DNA from: Mucilaginibacter sp.
Lineage (GTDB): Bacteria; Bacteroidota; Bacteroidia; Sphingobacteriales; Sphingobacteriaceae
DNA: 18,063 nucleotides
NCBI GenBank assembly: GCA_014376655.1
Contig: JACMRC010000135.1
Coordinates: 1-18,063, forward strand
Direction: 5' to 3'
Below are positions 1-6,179 of this stretch, piece after piece. The translations under genes were made by a program, and so were the position numbers. How positions within the stretch are numbered: position 1 is the stretch's first letter; each line of letters begins with the position of its first letter. The notes below the pieces were generated by a model. It did not search any database. It was not told the DNA's origin and saw nothing but the letters and a program-made list of their open reading frames with translations.

Positions 1-394
1 AACAATGGTTGCTTCCGATTCTGGAATACGTCTATTTAATTCGGGCGTGCCGCATCCGCGGGGGTATGGCAGCAATGCACGCGTATTAGCCTACTATGTG
101 CGCGAAAAGAACCTGATCCGCCTGGAAGATGCTATCCGCAAAATGACCTCCCTGCCGGCGCAAAAGTTCAACCTTACTAATCGTGGGTTATTACAGGGTG
201 GCAAATATGCCGATATCGTAATTTTTGATGCCGCCACCGTACAGGACCAATCAACTTTTGAACACCCAAATGCTTATTCGACAGGTTTTAAATATGTTTT
301 GGTAAACGGCCAGCTAACTGTTGATAATTTTAAACACATAGGTACCAGAAAAGGTGTTATTTTGCATGGCGCAGGTTATATAGCAAACAAATAA
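1..394 (+). CDS. N-acyl-D-amino-acid deacylase (D-aminoacylase family), C-terminal part
   Basis: This is the 3' end of an amidohydrolase-superfamily gene that starts before the window; the frame is open from base 2. Enzymes of this family remove the N-acyl group from D-amino acids with a metal centre in a TIM barrel. The visible part holds the end of the barrel and the small beta domain: VASDSG near the start carries the Asp expected as the last metal ligand, then PRGYGSNARVLAYYVRE, a family hallmark (PRxxGTFxRVLxxYVRE in relatives), then IRKMTSLPAQ and the closing strands GKYADIVIFD and VLVNGQ that are typical of amidohydrolase C-termini. The stop TAA is at 392-394. Substrate specificity cannot be read from this fragment; a dihydroorotase-like or D-glutamate deacylase role is possible. 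The following lipoprotein gene starts 40 bp later on the same strand, so co-transcription is possible. Confidence 0.85.
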   Translation, partial: TMVASDSGIRLFNSGVPHPRGYGSNARVLAYYVREKNLIRLEDAIRKMTSLPAQKFNLTNRGLLQGGKYADIVIFDAATVQDQSTFEHPNAYSTGFKYVLVNGQLTVDNFKHIGTRKGVILHGAGYIANK

Positions 395-403
395 GCAATC
401 CTG

Positions 404-420
404 CGTTATATCAATTGATC
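404..420 (+). promoter_or_regulatory. ATATYAATTGAT leader element, copy 1
   Basis: CGTTATATCAATTGATC lies 13 bp before the ATG at 434. It contains the perfect 10-bp palindrome ATCAATTGAT (410-419) and matches 2270-2286 in 16 of 17 positions. A related copy sits at 6163-6174. The function is not known; an operator or a conserved initially transcribed sequence are the obvious options. Confidence 0.4.
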
Positions 421-433
421 AAATAATTAATAA

Positions 434-1492
434 ATGAAAAATATATTTCTATCAACAGTATTATTGCTGTCATCGTTGGGGTTATTCTCTAACTGCAACC
501 AATCAAATGGAAGCAAAAAAACAACCGGCATTGCGGCAACTGCTGCTAAACCGGGTGCAGAGGCCGAACCTGCCGATACCACCACCATCGTAAAAAACAA
601 TTATCCTCCAATAGATAAGAAACAATACGATTCGTTGATGAAACGTATGGCCCATGGCGATACAACCGGCAAATGGCCCGTTAAAAACGCGCCGTATCCA
701 TTGCCGGGTGCAATTTTTCCGTATAAAAGGGTTATTGCTTATTATGGTAACCTTTACTCTAAAAAGATGGGCATTTTAGGTGAGCTGCCTCCCAGAGAAA
801 TGCTTGCTAAGTTAAAAGGCGAATTAAAAGCCTGGCAGCGTGCCGATCCGTCAATGCCGGTACAACCAGCATTACATTATATTGCAGTAGTAGCGCAAGG
901 CGATGGCGGGAAAGATGGTAAATACAGGTACCGCATGCCGTTTAAACAAATTGACAGCGTTTTAGCTATCGCCAAAAAAATAAACGCGTTGGTGTTTTTA
1001 GATGTGCAGGTATCTTTAAGTAATATCCAAACAGAGCTGCCTTTGTTAGAGAAATACCTTATAATGCCACATGTGCATTTTGGTATGGACCCTGAGTTTT
1101 CTATGAAAGATGGTTCAAAACCAGGCAAAAAAATTGGAACTTATGATGCCAGCGATATCAATTTTGCATCTGGTTATTTAGCCGGATTAGTTAAAAAGCA
1201 CGGCTTGCCGCCAAAGGTATTAATTGTACACCGTTTCACTAAAAAGATGGTAACCAATTACCAAAATATTAAGCTACGCCCTGAAGTACAGGTAGTAATG
1301 GACATGGATGGCTGGGGCGAGCCTGATTTGAAAGAAGGAACATGGCGCTACTTTATACATAACGAGCCGGTACAGTTTGCAGGCTTTAAGTTATTTTATA
1401 AAAACGATATCAAAAAAGCACCGCACCACATGTTAACACCGGAAGAAGTTTTGAAAAAGAAACCATACCCGATGTATATACAGTATCAATAA
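434..1492 (+). CDS. Putative lipoprotein of unknown function with barrel-like conserved pattern
   Basis: I do not recognise a named function. The 352-residue product begins with a basic n-region and hydrophobic stretch ending in FSNC, so Cys21 is a plausible, slightly atypical lipidation site. Residues 22-60 are a low-complexity Ala/Thr/Pro linker. From about residue 95 the protein is compact: VIAYYGN (100-106), a beta-strand ending in FLDVQ (188-192), HVHFGMDPEF (213-222, with Asp219 and Glu221), VLIVHRFTKKM (262-272), VVMDMDGWG (287-295) and FKLFYKND. Alternating strands that end in acidic residues resemble a TIM-barrel hydrolase, and the DPEF and DGWG acids are candidate catalytic groups; this is inference. 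My recollection is that similar uncharacterised proteins occur in Actinobacteria. The stop codon TAA at 1490-1492 coincides with the outer end of a REP-like repeat. The D-aminoacylase is immediately upstream. Confidence 0.75.
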   Translation: MKNIFLSTVLLLSSLGLFSNCNQSNGSKKTTGIAATAAKPGAEAEPADTTTIVKNNYPPIDKKQYDSLMKRMAHGDTTGKWPVKNAPYPLPGAIFPYKRVIAYYGNLYSKKMGILGELPPREMLAKLKGELKAWQRADPSMPVQPALHYIAVVAQGDGGKDGKYRYRMPFKQIDSVLAIAKKINALVFLDVQVSLSNIQTELPLLEKYLIMPHVHFGMDPEFSMKDGSKPGKKIGTYDASDINFASGYLAGLVKKHGLPPKVLIVHRFTKKMVTNYQNIKLRPEVQVVMDMDGWGEPDLKEGTWRYFIHNEPVQFAGFKLFYKNDIKKAPHHMLTPEEVLKKKPYPMYIQYQ

Positions 1493-1530
1493 CAGCACTC
1501 TAAATCTCCCGCCAGTAGGCGGAGAGACTT
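1490..1530 (+). repeat. REP-like palindromic repeat, copy A
   Basis: The element starts at the TAA stop of the lipoprotein gene, continues with AGCACTCTAAAT, then an imperfect stem (CTCCCGCC / GGCGGAGAG around AGTA, with one bulged A) and ends ACTT. The layout TAA..., C/T-rich spacer, palindrome, ACTT is shared with the copies at 1748-1779 and 15225-15261 read on the minus strand. It may also serve as a weak terminator. Confidence 0.55.
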
Positions 1531-1540
1531 AAAAACAAAT

Positions 1541-1729
1541 GAGGCTGTATCATAAGTCATTTTTTGACCAAGGGCGCCAAATTAAATTCTAACGCTTATA
1601 AACTTTAAGCAGAGAGGGGCGATTTTCAATTGAAAATCGCCCCTTTTTTATGTTATTCTTGCTTTTGAAAGAGGGTGGCAAAATTTCATTCTGTTTCTCT
1701 ATTACCATTTTGACTTATGATACAGCCTC
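1541..1729. mobile_element. MITE-like element with 19-bp perfect terminal inverted repeats
   Basis: GAGGCTGTATCATAAGTCA at 1541-1559 is the exact reverse complement of 1711-1729. The 189-bp unit has no coding capacity and carries a 28-bp perfect palindrome in its middle (1616-1643). The termini resemble those I associate with IS1182-like elements (GAGGCTGT start), so this could be a non-autonomous derivative or the two ends of a deleted IS. I could not identify a clear target-site duplication: the flanks are AAAAACAAAT on the left and TTTTTGTTAT on the right. Confidence 0.7.
1616..1650 (+). terminator. 28-bp perfect palindrome followed by T-tract
   Basis: GGGGCGATTTTCAA (1616-1629) is followed directly by its reverse complement (1630-1643) and then TTTTTTTA. 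As RNA on the plus strand this is a strong stem plus U-run, the form of an intrinsic terminator. It lies inside the MITE-like element, so it may instead be, or also be, a structural part of that element. Confidence 0.5.
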
Positions 1730-1747
1730 TTTTTGTTATACGCTTTA

Positions 1748-1779
1748 AAGTACCCCCTTTAGGGGGCGGAGGGGGCTTA
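1748..1779 (-). repeat. REP-like palindromic repeat, copy B
   Basis: Read on the minus strand the element starts TAAGCCCCCTCC, has the perfect palindrome CCCCCTAAAGGGGG (1753-1766 on the plus strand) and ends TACTT. Its first three bases (1777-1779) are the TAA stop codon of the DoxX gene. This is the same architecture as copies A and D. Confidence 0.6.
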
Positions 1780-2172
1780 CACCGTAGGCACCGCCGTAAA
1801 TACGCTCTTATAGTATTTAATGTAACCAATACATAAAAACACATTCAACACAATTACACCTATACCTATTGGTGCACCAGCCGGCGCTAAAATAGTATGG
1901 AATAAGAAAATGTTAAAACTTATAGGCAACAACACCAACAAGAAAAACGCCGTGTAACGGTTTAATAACAGAAACAGGCCACTTAAAATTTCAAGCACCT
2001 TCATGTACTGGAAAAAATAACCCGAACCCCAAAGTCCACCAGAAAAAGCCATGGCTTCTTTGCTCATAGGCGGAGAGGTCATGTGTAAAACCTGTGGGAA
2101 GAAAAAATTCAGTCCAAACACTACGAAGATTAGTCCCAGTAAGATCCGGGCAATTAATAATGCAATTTTCAT
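1777..2172 (-). CDS. DoxX family integral membrane protein
   Basis: The 131-residue product is almost entirely hydrophobic, with about four transmembrane segments (residues about 4-24, 45-70, 72-92 and 98-118), as is usual for the DoxX/DoxD-like family. The family signature is the opening IARILLGLIFVVFGLNFFF and the central SGGLWGSGYFFQYMKVLEILSGLFLLLN, which contains the conserved G/Y/F and K-x-x-E-I-x-x-G pattern. Bacteroidota genomes hold many such small proteins; some family members are linked to thiosulfate oxidation or redox stress, but nothing here points to a substrate. The gene is divergent from the e(P4)-type phosphatase with a 123-bp shared intergenic region that contains an 8-bp dyad. 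Its TAA stop is contributed by a REP-like repeat. Confidence 0.85.
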   Translation of the reverse strand: MKIALLIARILLGLIFVVFGLNFFFPQVLHMTSPPMSKEAMAFSGGLWGSGYFFQYMKVLEILSGLFLLLNRYTAFFLLVLLPISFNIFLFHTILAPAGAPIGIGVIVLNVFLCIGYIKYYKSVFTAVPTV

Positions 2173-2230
2173 AATTTGTGAGTTTTAAAAGATTAACTAA
2201 TAAGGCACGAATAAGTTTCATTAAAATACA

Positions 2231-2254
2231 AGTTTAAACATGTATTTTTAAACT
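2231..2254. promoter_or_regulatory. Inverted repeat in divergent intergenic region
   Basis: AGTTTAAA (2231-2238) and TTTAAACT (2247-2254) form a perfect 8-bp inverted repeat with an 8-bp spacer, between the divergent DoxX and phosphatase genes and just upstream of the putative -7 box at 2264-2271. An operator is possible, but the AT-rich composition makes a chance dyad fairly likely. Confidence 0.25.
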
Positions 2255-2263
2255 AAAGTGTCA

Positions 2264-2286
2264 TACCTTCGTTATATTAATTGATC
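2264..2286 (+). promoter_or_regulatory. Putative -7 box and ATATYAATTGAT leader element, copy 2
   Basis: TACCTTCG (2264-2271) resembles the Bacteroidota housekeeping -7 consensus TAnnTTTG. It is followed, two bases later, by ATATTAATTGAT (2274-2285). The stretch 2270-2286 matches 404-420 in 16 of 17 bases. The ATG at 2296 is 9 bp downstream. No good -33 TTG is visible at the usual distance. Confidence 0.4.
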
Positions 2287-2295
2287 TGATCCTTC

Positions 2296-3087
2296 ATGAA
2301 AAAACTACTTTTATTAACCATATCACTATTTATATTTCTTACATCAAACGCACAAAATGCACCATTATCTATTGCTAATGGTGGCAAAGTATGGTCTTCA
2401 TTATATCAGCAGCGCGCTGCCGAGTACAAAGCTTTATGCTTCCAGGCATATAACCTGGCTAAACTGCGTTTGGATGAAGCGCTTAAACACAAAAGCAAAA
2501 AGCCGTTAGCTGTTGTTACCGATATTGATGAAACATTATTAGATAATAGTCCGCAAGACGCGGTGCGTGCCATTAACAATCAGGAGTTTGATCTACAAGC
2601 CTGGAAACAATGGACCGCCAAAGGGATAGCCGATACCGTACCGGGCGCACCATCGTTTTTTAAATACGCTGCATCAAAAGGCGTGGCCGTGTTTTACATC
2701 ACCAACAGGGATGAAGACGAGCGCGAGGGCACCACTAAAAACTTAAAATTATATAACCTGCCTTTTGCAGATGCTACGCATATCATCCTAAAACAAACCG
2801 TATCGAGCAAAGAGGCCCGCCGCCAACAGGTATTGGCAAAGTATAATATTGTGCTGCTTTGTGGCGATAATTTGCCGGATTTTGACGCTTTATACGATAA
2901 TAAATCCAACGAAGAAAATCGCATGGCTACTACCGAGAAGTTGAGAAAGCAATTCGGCAGTAAGTATATTGTAATACCCAACCCAAGTTATGGCGATTTT
3001 GAGAACGCCATATTTAAGTTTAATTATAAGCTAACTGGCGCGCAAAAAGATTCAGTGATACGATCTTTGATAAAGTTAGACAAGTAA
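2296..3087 (+). CDS. Secreted 5'-nucleotidase / acid phosphatase, e(P4) family (HAD superfamily)
   Basis: The 263-residue protein has a Sec signal peptide (hydrophobic core to about residue 17, cleavage likely after SNA at residue 19) and a class C acid phosphatase domain. HAD motif I is VVTDIDETLLDN with the nucleophile Asp76 and general acid Asp78; motif II is YITNRDEDE with Thr136; motif IV is CGDNLPDFD with Asp191 and Asp195. Family members such as Haemophilus e(P4) dephosphorylate nucleotides (NMN, 5'-AMP) outside the cytoplasm and use Mg2+. Many relatives are lipoproteins, but no lipobox Cys is present here, so a periplasmic soluble form is expected. Length and motif order are normal for the family. 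The gene is divergent from DoxX and followed by another exported phosphoesterase gene on the same strand 112 bp later. Confidence 0.92.
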   Translation: MKKLLLLTISLFIFLTSNAQNAPLSIANGGKVWSSLYQQRAAEYKALCFQAYNLAKLRLDEALKHKSKKPLAVVTDIDETLLDNSPQDAVRAINNQEFDLQAWKQWTAKGIADTVPGAPSFFKYAASKGVAVFYITNRDEDEREGTTKNLKLYNLPFADATHIILKQTVSSKEARRQQVLAKYNIVLLCGDNLPDFDALYDNKSNEENRMATTEKLRKQFGSKYIVIPNPSYGDFENAIFKFNYKLTGAQKDSVIRSLIKLDK

Positions 3088-3172
3088 ATGCATTATGCTT
3101 GAATAAGAACATGTCTATACATCTGTTACATTAAGTTTTTGTTAACTCATAGTTTTCCAATAAATCATTGTG

Positions 3173-3180
3173 TAGTTTTG
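3173..3180 (+). promoter_or_regulatory. Putative -7 box (TAnnTTTG)
   Basis: TAGTTTTG matches the Bacteroidota -7 consensus TAnnTTTG exactly and ends 19 bp before the ATG at 3200, which would give a very short leader. No TTTG occurs 19-21 bp upstream, so the -33 element is weak or absent. Confidence 0.45.
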
Positions 3181-3199
3181 GGTTTACCCCTTTTAACTC

Positions 3200-5635
3200 A
3201 TGAAACATAAATTACTTTTTGCAGCCATCGTAGCATCAGCCCTAAACGTACATGCACAGGTGCCGGGCAAAATTTCACAAACCGGGCAGGTACTTTTACC
3301 TAATGGCTGGAAGCTTAGCCCTACGGGTACATCCATGCCTCTGGGCGATCTGCCGCTAAACATCCAGCTTTCATCATCGGGCAAAATATTGGCCGTTACC
3401 AATAACGGGCAAAGCACGCAATCTATCCAGTTAATTGACCCTGTAAATGAGAAACTGATTGACGAAAAAGAAATTGGCAAACTGTGGTACGGCCTTGCTT
3501 TTAGCAAAGACGATAAACATTTATATGCATCGGGTGGTAATGATAACTGGATCATTGATTTCGACATAAAAAACAACAAGCTGGTACCTGTTGATACTAT
3601 AAAACTGGCACCAACGCCCTACCCTAAATCAAAAGTTTGCGCTACGGGGATAGCTGTTAATAAAAGCAACACCCTGCTTTATACCGTTACCAAAGAGGAT
3701 AATAGCTTATACATCGTCGACCTGGTTACCCGGGCCATTAAATCAAAAGTAAAACTGGCTGCCGAGGCTTATAGCTGCATCTTATCGCCCGATGAAAAAA
3801 CGCTTTATATCTCTGTATGGAACGGTGGCGAACTTGCTATGTATAATACAGTTACCGGTAACTTAACAACCTTGCCGGTTGGCAGTCACCCTAATGAATT
3901 GCTATTAAACAAAAAAGGCACCCGTTTATTTGTAGCTAACGCTAATGATAATTCGGTATCCATCATTAATACCGCTACGGGCAAGGTAACAGAAATAGTT
4001 TCTACATCGCTATTCCCTACTAAATTAACCGGCTCAACTACCAATGGCTTAGCCCTATCAGCAAACGAAAAAACGCTTTACATAGCCAATGCGGACAATA
4101 ACTGTTTGGCCGTTTTTGATGTAAGCATTCCGGGCAGCAGCCAAAGCCGTGGTTTTATCCCGGTGGGTTGGTACCCTACTAATGTTAAAGTATTGGGTAA
4201 TAAAATCCTGGTAAGTAACGGTAAAGGTTTTACATCAATGGCTAACCCGCAAGGGCCAATGCCTATTAAAAAGGCTGATAATAGCGGCGTACACATGGGC
4301 GCTACCAATACTAAAGAGCAATATATTGGTGGTTTGTTTAAAGGCACTTTATCATTCATTAATACACCAACACCCAATGAGCAAAAAGTATTTACCAAAC
4401 AGGTTTATGCTAATACGCCTTATAATGACAAGGTAGAGAAAATGGCTAAAGGCGAAGCCGGCAATCCTATTCCGCGTAGTAAGGCAGATAAATCGCCTAT
4501 TAAACATGTGTTTTATATTATCAAAGAAAACCGCACTTACGACCAGGTTTTAGGCGATATGACTAAAGGTAACGGTGATACATCGCTTTGTATCTTCGGG
4601 CAAAAAGTTACGCCCAATCTGCATGCAATGGCTAACGACTTTGTGCTGGCCGATAATTTTTATGTAGATGCCGAAGTAAGCGCCGACGGGCACAACTGGA
4701 GCATGGCAGCTTACGCTACCGACTATATTGAAAAAACCTGGCCAACCAGCTACGGCGGTCGTGGTGGCGATTACGGTGGCGAAGGCGTGCGTACCGCTAA
4801 CGACCCACGCGACGGTTTTATATGGGACTATTGCAACAGGGCCGGTGTAAGCTACCGTAGTTACGGTGAGTTTGCAGCCTACGGAAAATCAACCATTAAA
4901 GCCTTGCAGGGCCACATGTGTGTGCAAACCCCGGGCTTTACTTTAAATATTACCGACAGGTTCCGTGAAAAAGTATGGGCGCATGATTTTGATTCGTTGG
5001 TAAGCGTAAATGATGTACCTAAGTTAAGTATCATCCGTATGGGTAATGACCATACCAGTGGGCAGCGTAAAGGTGCCATATCGCCAATTGCTGCTGTTGC
5101 AGATAACGACCAGGGCGTAGGCATGTTATTAGAACATCTTTCACACAGCCCTATCTGGAAAGAGTCTGTAGTAATTGTTTTGGAGGATGATGCCCAAAAC
5201 GGATCAGACCATGTAGATGCACACCGCTCGCCGGTTTATCTTGCCAGCCCTTACGTAAAACGCAATGCGATTGTGCATGGCATGTACTCAACATCGGGCG
5301 TATTACGCACCATCGAACTGATATTGGGCTTGCCGCCAATGAGCCAGTATGATGCTGCTGCCGTACCTTTGTATGATTGCTTTACAACAACTCCTGATTT
5401 TACGCCTTACACTTTAAGGGCGCCGGAAGTTGACGTAGAGAAAAGAAACATAGCTGTAAACAAAAGCAGTAAGATATCTGACACATTTAACCTGGCTGAT
5501 GAAGATAAAGTGCCTGATTTGTTATTGAACGAAGTAATTTGGAAGTATGTTAAGGGCGAAGACTCTGTAATGCCTGCACCCAGACGCAGCGCATTTGTAA
5601 TTCTTGAACCAAAAAAGAAGGATGACGACGATTAA
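3200..5635 (+). CDS. Secreted bifunctional YncE-like beta-propeller / alkaline phosphatase family protein
   Basis: The 811-residue product has a signal peptide (residues 1-19, cleavage after VHA). Residues about 25-345 form a YncE-like beta-propeller with repeating blades of the kind GLALSANEKTLYIANADNNCLAVFD and NELLLNKKGTRLFVANAND. Residues about 435-735 form a phosphoesterase domain (alkaline phosphatase/phospholipase C superfamily): HVFYIIKENRTYDQVLGD (436 onward, Thr446 the candidate nucleophile in the ENRTYD motif), DGHNWS (496-501), IRMGNDHTSGQ, and the metal-ligand segment VLEDDAQNG...DHVDAHR (Asp663, Asp664, Asp670, His671, His675). Relatives with this fusion are common in Bacteroidota and Acidobacteria; the substrate is unknown, with extracellular phosphate release likely. 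The C-terminus ends in a charged EPKKKDDDD tail without a type IX secretion domain. An e(P4)-type phosphatase lies upstream. Confidence 0.92.
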   Translation: MKHKLLFAAIVASALNVHAQVPGKISQTGQVLLPNGWKLSPTGTSMPLGDLPLNIQLSSSGKILAVTNNGQSTQSIQLIDPVNEKLIDEKEIGKLWYGLAFSKDDKHLYASGGNDNWIIDFDIKNNKLVPVDTIKLAPTPYPKSKVCATGIAVNKSNTLLYTVTKEDNSLYIVDLVTRAIKSKVKLAAEAYSCILSPDEKTLYISVWNGGELAMYNTVTGNLTTLPVGSHPNELLLNKKGTRLFVANANDNSVSIINTATGKVTEIVSTSLFPTKLTGSTTNGLALSANEKTLYIANADNNCLAVFDVSIPGSSQSRGFIPVGWYPTNVKVLGNKILVSNGKGFTSMANPQGPMPIKKADNSGVHMGATNTKEQYIGGLFKGTLSFINTPTPNEQKVFTKQVYANTPYNDKVEKMAKGEAGNPIPRSKADKSPIKHVFYIIKENRTYDQVLGDMTKGNGDTSLCIFGQKVTPNLHAMANDFVLADNFYVDAEVSADGHNWSMAAYATDYIEKTWPTSYGGRGGDYGGEGVRTANDPRDGFIWDYCNRAGVSYRSYGEFAAYGKSTIKALQGHMCVQTPGFTLNITDRFREKVWAHDFDSLVSVNDVPKLSIIRMGNDHTSGQRKGAISPIAAVADNDQGVGMLLEHLSHSPIWKESVVIVLEDDAQNGSDHVDAHRSPVYLASPYVKRNAIVHGMYSTSGVLRTIELILGLPPMSQYDAAAVPLYDCFTTTPDFTPYTLRAPEVDVEKRNIAVNKSSKISDTFNLADEDKVPDLLLNEVIWKYVKGEDSVMPAPRRSAFVILEPKKKDDDD

Positions 5636-5892
5636 GTTTTATTGGATTAATTACTAAAATTAAAACCCGGGGAATCGTGTTTAAAATATTGAAAATAGTC
5701 AAGCAAGTTAAAGTTGCCAATTAGCCGGGGCATTTTATTTTTGCTGTATTTTTTTTACCTTTGTATAAAGCCAAACACGTGCTCTTTCAAGGCGGCCTGT
5801 TTTTTGACGTGTCAATTCAGACTAAAAGCGCATAAATTCCATTTTTCCATATTAACATATTAATTTTCAGATATTTAAGTTGAAAACAGCAC

Positions 5893-5994
5893 TGTGAAAT
5901 CGTGTGATACGCTGTGATATAGCGTGAAATCGTGTGATAATGATGTGATACAGTGTGATTGGATGTGATATAGTGTAATATTAATGTGGTAAAA
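5893..5994 (+). repeat. Ten-copy 10-bp direct-repeat array (consensus TGTGATATAG)
   Basis: Units start at 5893, 5903, 5913, 5923, 5933, 5944, 5954, 5964, 5974 and 5985, so the period is 10 bp with two 11-bp steps. The first five or six bases (TGTGAT) are best conserved: TGTGAAATCG, TGTGATACGC, TGTGATATAG, CGTGAAATCG, TGTGATAATGA, TGTGATACAG, TGTGATTGGA, TGTGATATAG, TGTAATATTAA, TGTGGTAAAA. The period equals about one DNA turn, so the TGTGA motifs lie on one helix face. Stops occur in all plus-strand frames, so the array is non-coding on that strand. Confidence 0.85.
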
Positions 5995-6140
5995 CGGTTT
6001 CAAACGTCGTCAGGGAGGCTCTTGAAATCATACCCACTATGTAATTCCTGTGATCTCAATATCTTCTGCGACAGCTCCTGGAGAATCTAACAACAGCAAA
6101 AGGTAAAGTAAAACGATTTCCCCGATTTAAAACCAGTATG

Positions 6141-6174
6141 GTTGATAATTGTTAACTTTAACATATCAATTGAT
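6141..6174 (+). promoter_or_regulatory. Leader element ATATYAATTGAT, copy 3, with -7-like sequence
   Basis: TAACTTTA (about 6153-6160) is one mismatch from TAnnTTTG. ATATCAATTGAT (6163-6174), including the 10-bp palindrome ATCAATTGAT, follows it after two bases, the same distance as in copy 2. The ATG at 6180 is 5 bp further on. Confidence 0.35.
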
Positions 6175-6179
6175 AAGCC

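Larger units (their letters stand above)
5636..6179. other. 544-bp gap without a gene
   Basis: I find no supported gene here on either strand. It holds an AT-rich stretch with a lone TAccTTTG box at 5756-5763 (no matching -33), a small inverted pair ACACGT / ACGTGT at 5775-5780 and 5807-5812, a 10-bp direct-repeat array (5893-5994) and the leader element next to the aldose epimerase start. The TAccTTTG box could drive a small RNA through 5770-5890, but nothing else in the sequence demonstrates one. Confidence 0.6.

Noticed and set aside
1541..1560. Target-site duplication flanking the MITE-like element
   Set aside because: The flanks AAAAACAAAT and TTTTTGTTAT are not direct repeats.
5669..5750. 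Possible terminator (CCCGG ... CCGGG then T-rich run) after the propeller/phosphatase gene
   Set aside because: The stem is only 5 bp with a loop over 40 nt, too weak to call.
5881..6000. Reverse-strand open frame through the 10-bp repeat array
   Set aside because: Open by composition only; no start codon or protein-like pattern.
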